Positions 1 to 9,346 of a DNA stretch of 64,000 nucleotides are shown here, piece after piece. The stretch is from Pectobacterium versatile. Lineage in GTDB: Bacteria; Pseudomonadota; Gammaproteobacteria; Enterobacterales; Enterobacteriaceae. How positions within the stretch are numbered: position 1 is the first letter of the stretch; each line of letters starts with the position of its first letter. The stretch lies in contig NZ_JAINZP010000002.1 in NCBI RefSeq assembly GCF_020166435.1, positions 1-64,000 on the forward strand, given 5' to 3'. The notes beneath the pieces were generated by a model. That model was not told where the DNA came from, searched no databases, and saw nothing but the letters and a program-made list of their open reading frames with translations. A program made the translations under genes and the position numbers.

Positions 1-44
1 AGCCAATCGCGGCCCCTATTTTTTAATCCACGATTAACACTGGA

Positions 45-208
45 TTACATGTTATCGATGATGTCCTGCGCAAACTCGCTACATTTCCGTAGCTTAGCGC
101 CTTCCATCAGACGTTCGAAATCGTAAGTCACGGTCTTGTTCTTGATCGCGCCTTCAACGCCCTTAACAATCAGGTCAGCCGCTTCGAACCATTGCAGGTG
201 ACGCAACA
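45..208 (-). pseudogene. icd: displaced 3' fragment of icd at the left prophage junction
   Basis: This encodes the last 54 or so residues of isocitrate dehydrogenase, ending in IIDNM-stop, but lacks the rest of the gene. It is nearly identical to the 3' end of intact icd at 57874-58037. Three mismatches all lie between 45 and 78 and all are synonymous (Ser, Gln and Ile third positions). This is the original chromosomal gene end, pushed away from the body of icd by phage integration; the phage supplied the replacement end now in the intact gene. An open frame continues into phage DNA up to 380, giving a 111-codon chimera that is probably not a functional gene. Confidence 0.95.
79..208. repeat. 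attL, 130-bp direct repeat with attR
   Basis: These 130 bases are identical to 57908-58037. Identity stops at 208/209, where phage DNA begins on this side, and at 78/79, where the first synonymous mismatch occurs. Integrase crossover must lie inside this block; the exact 7-bp overlap cannot be read from sequence alone. Integration at the 3' end of icd with restoration of the reading frame is known for phage 21 and the e14 element. The distance between the two copies gives a prophage length of 57,829 bp. Confidence 0.95.
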
Positions 209-327
209 GTAGATTGAAGGATAAACCACAACACAATGAATTATATAAAGAAAAATAGAAAATAGCGAATTGAACAGCATCGTTTTCATTAAGATAAATA
301 TCGATAGAAAACAGTGAGCTACTTTGT

Positions 328-337
328 ATTTTACTGA
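328..337 (+). promoter_or_regulatory. candidate Int arm-type binding site, left arm
   Basis: The sequence ATTTTACTGA occurs once here and three times on the other phage arm (57771-57804). The integrase has a lambda-like N-terminal arm-binding domain, so arm sites on both sides of the core are expected. The rest of 209-398 is AT-rich and shows no gene other than the chimeric open frame that reads into the icd fragment. Confidence 0.6.
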
Positions 338-398
338 ATATTTTTCCCCGAAAATTGCCTGCAATCTCACTTCTTAACAAATTTAACGGACTAATAGC

Positions 399-611
399 AT
401 GTCATCTGTAGCCTTCATTCTTTGCCTGATTTTTGCCGCCGTTATGGTGCTGGTGCATCCCGCGTTATCAGTGCCGTTTATCATTGGCGCGTGTCTGATA
501 ACCAGTAAATGCCGCATGGAACTGGATAGCAATACCAGCATCATTCTCGGCATTACCGGATTTCTGTTACTCCTGACACTCGTTATGTGTATCAGGAGTT
601 GGTTGAAGTAA
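399..611 (+). CDS. small two-segment membrane protein next to attL
   Basis: The 70-residue product is almost entirely hydrophobic: one membrane segment at about residues 3-35 and a second at about 46-67, separated by a short polar stretch. No family is recognised. It is the first gene inside the left end and faces the late operon, whose last gene ends 6 bp away on the opposite strand. A small membrane gene at a prophage edge, away from the lytic operons, is a typical place for a gene expressed in the lysogen (superinfection exclusion or lysogenic conversion), but nothing in the sequence proves this. Confidence 0.6.
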   Translation: MSSVAFILCLIFAAVMVLVHPALSVPFIIGACLITSKCRMELDSNTSIILGITGFLLLLTLVMCIRSWLK

Positions 612-616
612 TCTGG

Positions 617-3600
617 TTAGTCGAAATACGGATGTACCCGCTTCACCGTCTGCTGAACTAATATATTTCGTTTCGCCATCAGGCGATCAATTCGCTCCCG
701 CTTCTGGTCTGCCGTTAAAATACGATCAATCCGGGTTAGCTCAATTTGGTCATTAAGCTGCTTCACCTGCTTTTGTGTCGCCGTGAACGCCTTGCGCTGC
801 GATAGCTTCTCGCGATTATCCTGCAACAGCTCATTGGCATCATCATGACGCCCCTGCTTACGATAGTCGTTAATCGTGCTATTAATCTGGTTGACCTTTG
901 TCATCATCTGGTAAAAATCTTCCGTGAACTGCGTGGATTTTGCCGGGTCTGAGCCGCGGAAAATCGCTTTGATGACGGGTAATTCATCAACGCGTAGTGA
1001 TGCTGACTCTCCGTTGTCGCCCAGATTGCGCATGATGATGTTTGTTGCCCCCAAAATGTATGATCCCAGTGTTCCGGTGTACCCGGTAATGATGTGATCC
1101 AGCATTTTGGGGGATAGGTTCGTCGATTCGCCGATTTCACGCATCAGCAAGCTGGTTTGATCGTTAAATCTGGCTCCGGCAATCACGTTCTTATCTGCCA
1201 TGCCCTCAATCGGTCCACCTTTGAAAAAGTCGTAATTGACAAAGGTTTCAATAATAGGTCGAGTGACCTGTGGGATAGGGTTAAACGCCATGGTCTCAAA
1301 GAAATTATGCGCCATCACTTTGCCAAACTTCCCTGGTGTATCCTCTCCACCCAATGCACGAGCAAAACGCTCAGGCAATGTGCCGAACATCAAACCAATT
1401 TCAAACGGTTTAGGTATACGGATGTGCTGATCGCCAAACCATGCGTGCCAGTACGCATCTTTATCCCAATCCTGTAGCTCTTCGTAACGCTCATCCCCCC
1501 AGTTTAGCGCCAGTAACGCCAGCGATAACCCCGCGATATAACCGCCACGCTTCAACACTTCACGCGGATCATCTTTAATCGCCCGCCCCAGTTTGCTCAT
1601 GCCCTGCAAGCGGGCATTGAAGAACGGCACCATGTCTGACAGGCCAATCACCAGACTACTGGAACCCTGCATGCTAAAATCCATCAGGTCGCGTGATTCA
1701 AATGCGGCCTGCACCTTACTCTTTCCTGCCTTTAGCGCGGCATCATAGGTGGCTACGCGGTTGGCATTCTCCGCCCCTTCACTGACTTTCCGGTATTTCT
1801 CCAGCGCCAAACCCATTTTATCCATCGCCTCCTTGCTATTGCGTACAATCGACGATTCAAATTCACGGATTTGGCTGTCTTTGTAGCCTTTGCGGCGCAG
1901 CACTTTACGGATGTTGGACGCTGTGCCGCCCGGATCATAGACGTTTGAATAACCACCGCCGAATGTCGCACCGGCAAACATCATGTCAACCAAGGTATTA
2001 TCTGTTCGCATCGCCTTGTTCAATCCATCCCAAGACGAGCGGATCGCTTTGAACCCATCCTTATTGATTGCCCACGAGTGAACCGAGTCGCGTATAAAGT
2101 TGCGGATAATGAAGTCGGGCATGGATGTGGTGCCGATGGTTAACACGCGCTTGGCCTGTCGTGCAGCTCGCATGAATAACGATTTGCTGCGCTCCAGATC
2201 AATCATCGTGAAAGCGCGGTAAAGGTCGGGGTCGTTGATTTGAACCAAATTTTCCTGTCCATCAATGTAAACCTTTACCACATTTTTCCCGATGCGTTGG
2301 TAATCCATCTTGTTAGGGTTGTCGATGGCTTCCAGCATGTCGGCGTCTGCCAAATTGGTGACCGAACGGCGCATCGCCTCATTTTTCATAGAGGCATCAA
2401 CCGACTTGGCAACGTAGTTGAACAGGTTTTCAATCGGATCTTTAATGGTGAGATCGGAGCCTTTCAGTTTACGGATTGTGCTGCTCTGGTTGGCAATCCC
2501 ACGTGTCGTCCAAGGACCGTGTGTTTCGCCATTTTCTGCTTCACGATAGTACGGCAGATACCAGGCATCTTCCCATGTTGCCCGACTTTGCGGATCAATC
2601 AGCCCCATATCCTGCTGCAAGTCGATAATAGACTTGATGAACGCATCGTATTTTACCTTCTGATCCGCAAACAGTTTTTCATTGCCACGATTCAGAGACT
2701 TCATGTAGGCAATTTCATCAGCAGTAAAGTTATTCTCCTTGCCCTCTGCCATCAAACGTTCCGAGCGATGACCGGCGATCCACTTGAGAAAGTTTTCACG
2801 ATGGTTGCCAAGGCCGTCCAGAATCCCCATCAAGGAATCCGCTTTGCCAGTTCCGGGAATCCGCTCAGTGATTCCCTCATTTTTGTTATAGCGAACCAGA
2901 CCATGTTCCAGAACCGCCGCAGTCACAGAGCCAGAACCCGCAGACATACGCGCCGCAGTGTAGCCGGAAACCATTGCATCAGATTTACCTGCCGCATCTT
3001 CTGCGTATTTTAACGGTGCCAGACCGTCAAAGGTTTTCGTGTTCAGCTTGCGGAAGGTTTCTTGCCACCACTGCTTCAGCTCCGTCCGATCTTTATCGGC
3101 TGCCATCTGATAGAAGTCTTTGGCTTTATCAAACCAGCCCTTCTCAACGTTGAAGCCCATTTTACGGCTGGTTTCGGCATCCATTGCTGGGTTGCCTGAG
3201 CGCGAGTACAGCGTCTTGTTCTTGCGGATATCAGCGGAAGAGAGTATATTTTTACTTGATTCTGCGGGGTCGCCCTCCTTGGGCAATTGAAGCCCCTGTG
3301 AGTATCGGCGACTGGCAGAGTCTAAACCCTGGTTAGTGCTCTCCCCGGACAATTGGAGCCCGGCTGAATGAGGCTGATTAGGGTTTTCTTTTGCACGCCG
3401 ATACAGCACCAGTCCAGCATCCTCCATCCCTTGCACTTTCGACATTCCGCCTACCGTGCCATAAACTGAAGCGATTTTGTTAATTTCCATGTTCTGCTTT
3501 CTGGCATTCATATGCACCGCTGACACCACCGGATTCCCATTTGTATCTTGCGCCTCAAGTAAAATCACGACGGCATCGTTTTGGGTAGACGAACGGTATA

Positions 3601-6600
3601 CAGCAAGTGGGTCATGCATTAATTCAGGCAATTGCTCGATCACCGATAAAGGCACATCATGCTTCACCCCATTGGTGGCTTTGCGCACGGTATCGCGGTT
3701 AATAAACATATCCAGATTAGGCGCCCCCAACGCTCTTAACACTGGTGGTGTTCTGCCCAATTTCACTGACACATCACCGGACTTCAACGACCGCATAGCT
3801 CGGTCAAGATCGGCACGGTACTGCTCAGCCTCCTGCGGCAATGGCTTTAGTGGGTCAACATCATCTGCTTTTGAATACAGCGCATCGGTACGCGAGAAAG
3901 TATTATCGAACTCACGGGTGCCTGGCTGCTCATTGGCATACATCGCCGTTTTCTGGAAGCGGCCGGTGATTGTGCGCAGGATGTTGCGGATCTCTGCTGG
4001 CGTAATATCCATAGGATTCAACACGCCTGCTTTTCGCAGCGCGTTAGTCATCAGCGTAACGAACCGATCCCAGACACCGCCCAGTTTCGTTAGCTCGGAG
4101 CGCTCGGCCATATGCGCCAAAAATTCATTCGCCTGTGTTTCTAACGACTCCTGCCCGTAGGATTGTTCGACTTGCTGCCAGACATCCTGAATGGTTTTAT
4201 TCTGACTATCCCGCGTCTGATGTAGCACGCGCATGATGCGATCGTATTCCACATCGCCAATCACCGACGCTAGCCCGTGATGCGCGATCACTTCATGACG
4301 CAGCTTGGCACGCAGTTCACGGGCGTTGGCAATGTTGTCGGCGATGACAATCACACGGCTCAGCTCCGGCTGGTAAATGGCATGAACTGTGCCAAATTCC
4401 GCAGGAATGCCGTTAGGCATCATCGCGGCAGCTTCGGCCTGCGTCTGCACCGCCTTCACCTTAATCTTGGCCGCACCATTCAGATGAGAGACAAAGCCGT
4501 CCGCCGCGAGCTGTACACGATCGCGTAACATGCCCGTTTCAGGCTTGCTACCATCACGGCTAAAACTACCGTCATGAATGATGTTGCCGCCGCCAATATC
4601 AGCCCCAGAAACAGAAACGCCCCCAGATTTGGAGGCGTTTTGTCGGGAGTAGAAAGCTGTTCCCTTATCAGTTTCTTTAGTCTTTAGCGTTCGGAAGAGT
4701 TTATCGAATGCCTCGCGAATACCACCATCCAGTTCCGCATTCGTTGGATAAGCATAGCTTTGCGGATCCGCATGCTCATCAGCTTTTCGGATATTAACCA
4801 GGTAGTCATTGCTTATGCCCTTCGTTTGGGCTTTATCCAACACATAGCGCTCAAAGGAACGGGCGGAAAGCTCAACGACAGTAGACCAGTAGGGCTTACT
4901 GCGGGAAGCATCGAGTGTCTGAGAGCGCTCAACCATGCCGCTGTTGTTAATAGCCTGCATGGTGCCTTTGAAAGCATCGTACACCTCTTGGCGAACCGGG
5001 TGTGTTGCTGGCACAAATTTGCCATTTTGCAACACATGATTACGCCGCTTGGATGGCGTCATAAAGCTGTCGCCGCGACCTTTGTTCTCGAAACCACGTT
5101 GATCCGCCTGGCCAAAATAGTTATCCAGCGCATGAAACCATTCGTGTGCCAGCGATCCTGCACCTTTGCCCTTGGTAAGATTTATTGCTACCTGATCCGG
5201 CTCATAGTGGGCTTTAGCACTGTTTTGTCCACCTCGCCCACGGGCACCAAAGGCAAGCCCTAATTCCCCATTGAGAGAGATTGACTGAGCAGGTACACCA
5301 AGCACATCGGCCATATCTGTTAACGCATCGAAGGCATCATTCAAATCCGTCTGGCGACGCGATCCCTCAACGTAGTTACCAAACTGAACGCCCCGAAAAC
5401 CGAAAGCACTACTGAATTGTTCAGGAGAAACATCACCATTACGACGTTCAGGCCCAGTGCGTTTCTGATTTTCAGGATTACGCTGCTCGTCACGGGAGAT
5501 CTTGCGCAGCTTCTCAAGCTTTTCTTCCAATTCTGGACGGTTATCTTGCAAATACTCGCGTGCTTCGGCGTTATTTTTGAAGCCAGCCTTTAACGGCAAT
5601 ACCTGCGTGCTGCCTTTGTAACCAAGGAAGACCTGTCCATCAACACGACGCCGGAATATTTCAATTTTCGACTGTTTGGCGCTTCCTTCGCCTAACGATG
5701 TCCCGATCTGCTGCTCAATATAGCTTTTTGCCTTTGGCAGAAGCTCCGCCAGTGTATCTGCGTAAACGCCGCGTATAGCCTTACCGCTTGTAGTTTCCAG
5801 CTCATAGACTGTTTTACCTTGCGGATATGACTGACCGTTATACATTGAGTAATGAGCTGCGTTGATTCGATATTTCGCCGCATCTTTCATCTGCTCCGGC
5901 TTAAACTGAGATACCAGCTCAATGGTATCCGCCACTTTTGACAAATGAGGTCTGGAGCGCATATTACTGCGAAGTGACTCAAAAGATTGCCTTCCGCTAA
6001 TAAGATCGCTCGCCAAAGATTTAACACTGAGCGCCGTATCTGCCCATGATGAAACTCTTCCTGCATGAACCGGTTTATTCGGTATCTGTGCACGCAGCAC
6101 CGCCAGCGACGCAAGTATACTATTATCGACACCATCGTTAGCCATACGAGCATATTCGGGGTGAGGAAAGACTTTTGAGAGTGGCTGAGCTTTCGCATCG
6201 TCTCGGCTGATATCTGTATCCATCGCTTGAGAAAACTGGCCCCAACGATGTTTAGCTGCACCCTGTAATTCTTCCCCAAAATCCGTGATCTTATTTTTTT
6301 GTTGCTCAGGAGATGGCAACCGCACCGCATAACCACCATCAACCTCTTCAACAGTTGCACCCTGTGTCTTCGCCCACTTGCTGGCTTTTGCAACCCGTTC
6401 ACTGGAATAGGGTCGCCCAGGCTCAAACAATTTCAGTTCCCATACTGACTCCCCTCGGGCGTAGGCTTCTGTTTGTGCATCAACTGGCACACCAGCAACA
6501 CGGTGTCGCTGATCAGGCAATGCGATCTGATTGTTAACGCCCATGGCATCACTAAATTCCCGCGCCTGCCGCTGACTGTGGTTTTCCCCTTCAGTAAACT

Positions 6601-8974
6601 GCGGAGGCTGTGCCGTCTGGCCTTCGTCAATCGTCGGTGAACCAGAGAAAATAATATTTTTATCCTCGATAACATTGGTTGGCACCGCTTCGCCGTCATA
6701 CGTTTTATTGGCGCGGCCAACTTCATTTATAGCTGGAGAGCGTTCAGCGGGAATAAATTCTTGCCCGTGCACCTGCTGCCCAGCATCAAACTGCGGGCCG
6801 GTGCCTGCCTGAGCATCATCACCGACGGGCTGCCGAACGTCTCCCGGCATAGCGATCACAGAAGTTTGACCAGGCGCAGGAAGACGCGGGCGACGTGCAG
6901 TGATAATTCTTTCAGCCTGCTCCAGCGCCTCCAGTTCTTGCGGCGAATAGCCCTGATCGCCCTGCTCAATCTGCTGGCGAATAAGTTGATCAGCGGTAGG
7001 TGAATCAGGTTGTCCCGCAAGCGCGCGCTGCACATCACTGTCTTCAGCAAAGCCCTGAATGCGCGGATCCTCCCTAAGGTAGGCTGGCGTATCACGGAAT
7101 TCATCAATACGGTTTTGTGGCGTGCCAACGACATTTTCGGGATTAAGCGGTGGATTATTTGCGCCTTGAGTGACGGAAATGACAGGTTCACCATCACGCC
7201 ATTCGCCCGTATAGCCAGGAGGCGCTGAATCATCCCCCATTTTCACAACAGGGATAGATGACCCGTTACCGTCTGGGGAAGGTTGTCCAGATGCCTGCCA
7301 TTCGGGCACATCGATCTGCGTAGTCTGCGGTTGGTTGACACCTAACCGCTGAGAAAGCACAGAACGGGCGGCTTCGTATTGAATTTGCTCTTCGTCGCTA
7401 CGTTTCGTTTTTTCGTTTAGCTCACGATAGGCCACCAGTAATTCATCGTCAGGCTGCTGCTGGTATTGCTCTGCAAACTGGCTAACGCTATCTTCCCGAT
7501 CCATTCCCGCTAAACGGTCATTTGCCGCACGCTTGGCATCAGCATTGTTGGATAAGTCCGCATTGGCGTACTCACGCAATACCGCAGCACGATCCATTGC
7601 GGCATAACGCTGCGTGGCTTCTTCGTAAGGAGAAAGTTGTGGCTGAACTGGCGCGGGCGGTTCTGCTGTCGGGCCGGTATCAGCATTTTGATTCGGTTCT
7701 GGTGTCGGGTTATTACTGCGGCCACGCATGCCCCCAACCGCACCAATAGAGCCGCCCAACCCTGCCCCGAGAACAGCATTGTTTGCTCCTACCTCCAACA
7801 CATTCTGCATTGGATCAATATTCTGCCCAGCAGTATCAATAAGTTGCTCGTTTTGGACATAGCGTTGACCAAACCCCTGAGCAAATTCAGTGGCTCCCTC
7901 AAAAAGCGCCCCTTTTGCTGCACCAGATAAAATACCATTTGCGGCGGCTTTCTTGGTCAACAACGAAAGAAGCGTGTGGTCGCCCAGCGTTGATGCTGCA
8001 ATATTCAATGCTAGCATCCGAGGGTCGGACGTTACTGCGCTGGCAGCCTTTTCGGCCACTTGGCTGCGTGCCAATTCAAGCTTTTGACTATCGGATAGGT
8101 TGGCATGGCTTGGGTTGGCATCAATGGCACTGAATGCAGACTGAAACGTAGGGCTTTCCATCAGTTCGTTGAATGACAATCCATTAACCTGCGCACGCAT
8201 ATCAAGGCCGCCCTGCCCTTGCGCGGTTCCGGTCATAGCACCAACGAATGTCGTTTTGCCCGCGACTGCGGCTGCACGATCTGCGGTTTCTTTCGCAAGT
8301 TGTCGGGCAGCTTCTTCAGGCATGGACTTACTGAGCCGATTGAACGTCGCACGTTCTGCCATTTCACGCGCAGCGCCTGCACCCAACCTTGACACACTGC
8401 CAGCCGTTAGTAATTGAGCGATCGTTGGAATAGCATTGATGAACCAGGCATCCTTATCGAAAAGTCCCTCCCCAGCACTGACACCCGTGATATCCCCTGC
8501 CTGATTGTGCTCAAAACTAACAAAATCCAGCGACGCCGCTTTCTTCGCCCCTTCGCTGTAACTATCCTTAATACGTTGGGATGCGGCACCAGCAAGATCA
8601 CCCGCGCCTTCAACAATGAAACTGCCAGCACGCGATAACGGATTTCCGGCATTCTGCCGCATAACGTCCATCATTTGGCTATCAATGCCCAGTGGATTGG
8701 CTGCGGTATCCGCATTTTTTTCATCAAGTATCTGGTTGCCAGCTTTAAATAACTGACCAAAACCAGCAACCATATCTAACGCGCCAGCACCTGCGGCTTT
8801 AACGTAATCCCCCATTGTTGCTTCTGGCTCGACAACGGGTTTATTCCAACTCTCAGCCGAAAAGAACTGACGATCAAAATCGGATGGTTCGCCCGGCTGC
8901 TGAATGTTGAGGGATTGGCGATTGCTATTCGCCACTTGCTGTTCGGGGCGTTGCTGCTGTGGATCGTTGACCAT
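617..8974 (-). CDS. giant virion-associated polyvalent protein (2785 aa)
   Basis: This is the last gene of the late operon and the longest in the window. It looks like a phage polyvalent protein, a multi-domain protein delivered into the cell with the DNA. Visible parts are a Pro/Gln-rich N-terminal third; a HEWFH zinc-metalloprotease motif at residues 1277-1281 in an LPD1-like context; a second metal motif HEVIAHH at 1560-1566; a domain at about 1730-1850 resembling the phage Barnase/EndoU/ColicinE5/RelE-like nucleases (PBECR); an LPD38-like segment at about 2447-2540; and a charged coiled-coil C-terminus. Stx-converting podoviruses carry a gene of very similar size at the same position. The ATG follows a good GGAG ribosome site. 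The domain names come from family knowledge and were not searched. Confidence 0.85.
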   Translation of the reverse strand: MVNDPQQQRPEQQVANSNRQSLNIQQPGEPSDFDRQFFSAESWNKPVVEPEATMGDYVKAAGAGALDMVAGFGQLFKAGNQILDEKNADTAANPLGIDSQMMDVMRQNAGNPLSRAGSFIVEGAGDLAGAASQRIKDSYSEGAKKAASLDFVSFEHNQAGDITGVSAGEGLFDKDAWFINAIPTIAQLLTAGSVSRLGAGAAREMAERATFNRLSKSMPEEAARQLAKETADRAAAVAGKTTFVGAMTGTAQGQGGLDMRAQVNGLSFNELMESPTFQSAFSAIDANPSHANLSDSQKLELARSQVAEKAASAVTSDPRMLALNIAASTLGDHTLLSLLTKKAAANGILSGAAKGALFEGATEFAQGFGQRYVQNEQLIDTAGQNIDPMQNVLEVGANNAVLGAGLGGSIGAVGGMRGRSNNPTPEPNQNADTGPTAEPPAPVQPQLSPYEEATQRYAAMDRAAVLREYANADLSNNADAKRAANDRLAGMDREDSVSQFAEQYQQQPDDELLVAYRELNEKTKRSDEEQIQYEAARSVLSQRLGVNQPQTTQIDVPEWQASGQPSPDGNGSSIPVVKMGDDSAPPGYTGEWRDGEPVISVTQGANNPPLNPENVVGTPQNRIDEFRDTPAYLREDPRIQGFAEDSDVQRALAGQPDSPTADQLIRQQIEQGDQGYSPQELEALEQAERIITARRPRLPAPGQTSVIAMPGDVRQPVGDDAQAGTGPQFDAGQQVHGQEFIPAERSPAINEVGRANKTYDGEAVPTNVIEDKNIIFSGSPTIDEGQTAQPPQFTEGENHSQRQAREFSDAMGVNNQIALPDQRHRVAGVPVDAQTEAYARGESVWELKLFEPGRPYSSERVAKASKWAKTQGATVEEVDGGYAVRLPSPEQQKNKITDFGEELQGAAKHRWGQFSQAMDTDISRDDAKAQPLSKVFPHPEYARMANDGVDNSILASLAVLRAQIPNKPVHAGRVSSWADTALSVKSLASDLISGRQSFESLRSNMRSRPHLSKVADTIELVSQFKPEQMKDAAKYRINAAHYSMYNGQSYPQGKTVYELETTSGKAIRGVYADTLAELLPKAKSYIEQQIGTSLGEGSAKQSKIEIFRRRVDGQVFLGYKGSTQVLPLKAGFKNNAEAREYLQDNRPELEEKLEKLRKISRDEQRNPENQKRTGPERRNGDVSPEQFSSAFGFRGVQFGNYVEGSRRQTDLNDAFDALTDMADVLGVPAQSISLNGELGLAFGARGRGGQNSAKAHYEPDQVAINLTKGKGAGSLAHEWFHALDNYFGQADQRGFENKGRGDSFMTPSKRRNHVLQNGKFVPATHPVRQEVYDAFKGTMQAINNSGMVERSQTLDASRSKPYWSTVVELSARSFERYVLDKAQTKGISNDYLVNIRKADEHADPQSYAYPTNAELDGGIREAFDKLFRTLKTKETDKGTAFYSRQNASKSGGVSVSGADIGGGNIIHDGSFSRDGSKPETGMLRDRVQLAADGFVSHLNGAAKIKVKAVQTQAEAAAMMPNGIPAEFGTVHAIYQPELSRVIVIADNIANARELRAKLRHEVIAHHGLASVIGDVEYDRIMRVLHQTRDSQNKTIQDVWQQVEQSYGQESLETQANEFLAHMAERSELTKLGGVWDRFVTLMTNALRKAGVLNPMDITPAEIRNILRTITGRFQKTAMYANEQPGTREFDNTFSRTDALYSKADDVDPLKPLPQEAEQYRADLDRAMRSLKSGDVSVKLGRTPPVLRALGAPNLDMFINRDTVRKATNGVKHDVPLSVIEQLPELMHDPLAVYRSSTQNDAVVILLEAQDTNGNPVVSAVHMNARKQNMEINKIASVYGTVGGMSKVQGMEDAGLVLYRRAKENPNQPHSAGLQLSGESTNQGLDSASRRYSQGLQLPKEGDPAESSKNILSSADIRKNKTLYSRSGNPAMDAETSRKMGFNVEKGWFDKAKDFYQMAADKDRTELKQWWQETFRKLNTKTFDGLAPLKYAEDAAGKSDAMVSGYTAARMSAGSGSVTAAVLEHGLVRYNKNEGITERIPGTGKADSLMGILDGLGNHRENFLKWIAGHRSERLMAEGKENNFTADEIAYMKSLNRGNEKLFADQKVKYDAFIKSIIDLQQDMGLIDPQSRATWEDAWYLPYYREAENGETHGPWTTRGIANQSSTIRKLKGSDLTIKDPIENLFNYVAKSVDASMKNEAMRRSVTNLADADMLEAIDNPNKMDYQRIGKNVVKVYIDGQENLVQINDPDLYRAFTMIDLERSKSLFMRAARQAKRVLTIGTTSMPDFIIRNFIRDSVHSWAINKDGFKAIRSSWDGLNKAMRTDNTLVDMMFAGATFGGGYSNVYDPGGTASNIRKVLRRKGYKDSQIREFESSIVRNSKEAMDKMGLALEKYRKVSEGAENANRVATYDAALKAGKSKVQAAFESRDLMDFSMQGSSSLVIGLSDMVPFFNARLQGMSKLGRAIKDDPREVLKRGGYIAGLSLALLALNWGDERYEELQDWDKDAYWHAWFGDQHIRIPKPFEIGLMFGTLPERFARALGGEDTPGKFGKVMAHNFFETMAFNPIPQVTRPIIETFVNYDFFKGGPIEGMADKNVIAGARFNDQTSLLMREIGESTNLSPKMLDHIITGYTGTLGSYILGATNIIMRNLGDNGESASLRVDELPVIKAIFRGSDPAKSTQFTEDFYQMMTKVNQINSTINDYRKQGRHDDANELLQDNREKLSQRKAFTATQKQVKQLNDQIELTRIDRILTADQKRERIDRLMAKRNILVQQTVKRVHPYFD

Positions 8975-8995
8975 TACGGACTCCAGAATTTAGGC

Positions 8996-9029
8996 AAAAA
9001 AAAGCCCCACCGAATTAACGGTGAGGCTT
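8996..9029 (-). terminator. intrinsic terminator upstream of the giant gene
   Basis: Read leftward, an 11-bp stem (9002-9012 with 9019-9029, one G-U pair) and a 6-base loop are followed by a U-run. It lies between late element copy 1 (9030-9054) and the ATG of the giant gene, so transcripts entering that gene must read through it. Confidence 0.8.
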
Positions 9030-9054
9030 GGTATCTTTGGAGAATTTAGCGCGT
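9030..9054 (-). promoter_or_regulatory. late control element, copy 1 (weak)
   Basis: This matches the conserved segment of the copies at 15915, 23346 and 31797 with one substitution. Read leftward it is ACGCGC, then TAAATT (-10-like), then a CTCC/CCCC-AAAGATACC stretch running straight into a terminator hairpin. Unlike the other three it has no TTG hexamer 17 bp upstream of the -10, so promoter activity is doubtful here. Confidence 0.4.
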
Positions 9055-9146
9055 TCTCATCAAAAATGACAGGCAGAATTTTTTCTTAGGCTACGATCTT
9101 GTTGCCGCCATTGCGCGGACTACATACATTCAAGGACTCGCTAATA

Positions 9147-9314
9147 ATGAAGAAAGCAATTGCATTAATTTTTGTGATGTTAACTTTAGGTTCATCATTT
9201 CAAGTGATGGCTGGACCTGGCCGTTGTCAGCATGATTCTGATATCGCGGCTGACGGCTCACGCTGCGGTGGGCGATCTGCAGACTCTCGCCCTGGTGGCG
9301 GTGGCTATCGTTGA
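9147..9314 (+). CDS. small secreted cysteine/glycine-rich moron protein
   Basis: The 55-residue product has a clear Sec signal peptide: Met-Lys-Lys, a hydrophobic core, and a likely cleavage after VMA at residue 22. The mature part is about 33 residues with two cysteines and a C-terminal Arg-Pro-Gly-Gly-Gly stretch. This start is chosen because AAGGA lies 10-11 bp upstream and the signal peptide begins exactly here; an upstream in-frame ATG at 9099 would bury the signal sequence. The gene points against the flanking late genes and is not obviously part of the virion, so it is a candidate for expression in the lysogen. Similar short secreted proteins occur in other enterobacterial prophages, with unknown function. 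Confidence 0.7.
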   Translation: MKKAIALIFVMLTLGSSFQVMAGPGRCQHDSDIAADGSRCGGRSADSRPGGGGYR

Positions 9315-9346
9315 TAATTTTTAGGCGCAGTAATGCGCCTATATGT

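Noticed and set aside
2240-3013. Long open frame (257 codons) on the plus strand within the giant gene
   Set aside because: It is antisense to a strongly coding region with recognised motifs, has no ribosome site and its product resembles nothing; it is a shadow frame.
3477-4160. 227-codon plus-strand frame
   Set aside because: Antisense to the giant gene, in a region coding for the PBECR-like domain; no start signal.
9322-9341. Perfect hairpin TAGGCGCA-gtaa-TGCGCCTA as a terminator between the secreted gene and the 444-residue gene
   Set aside because: Neither strand has a proper T-run after the stem, so it is not called as a terminator, although it may act as a weak one.
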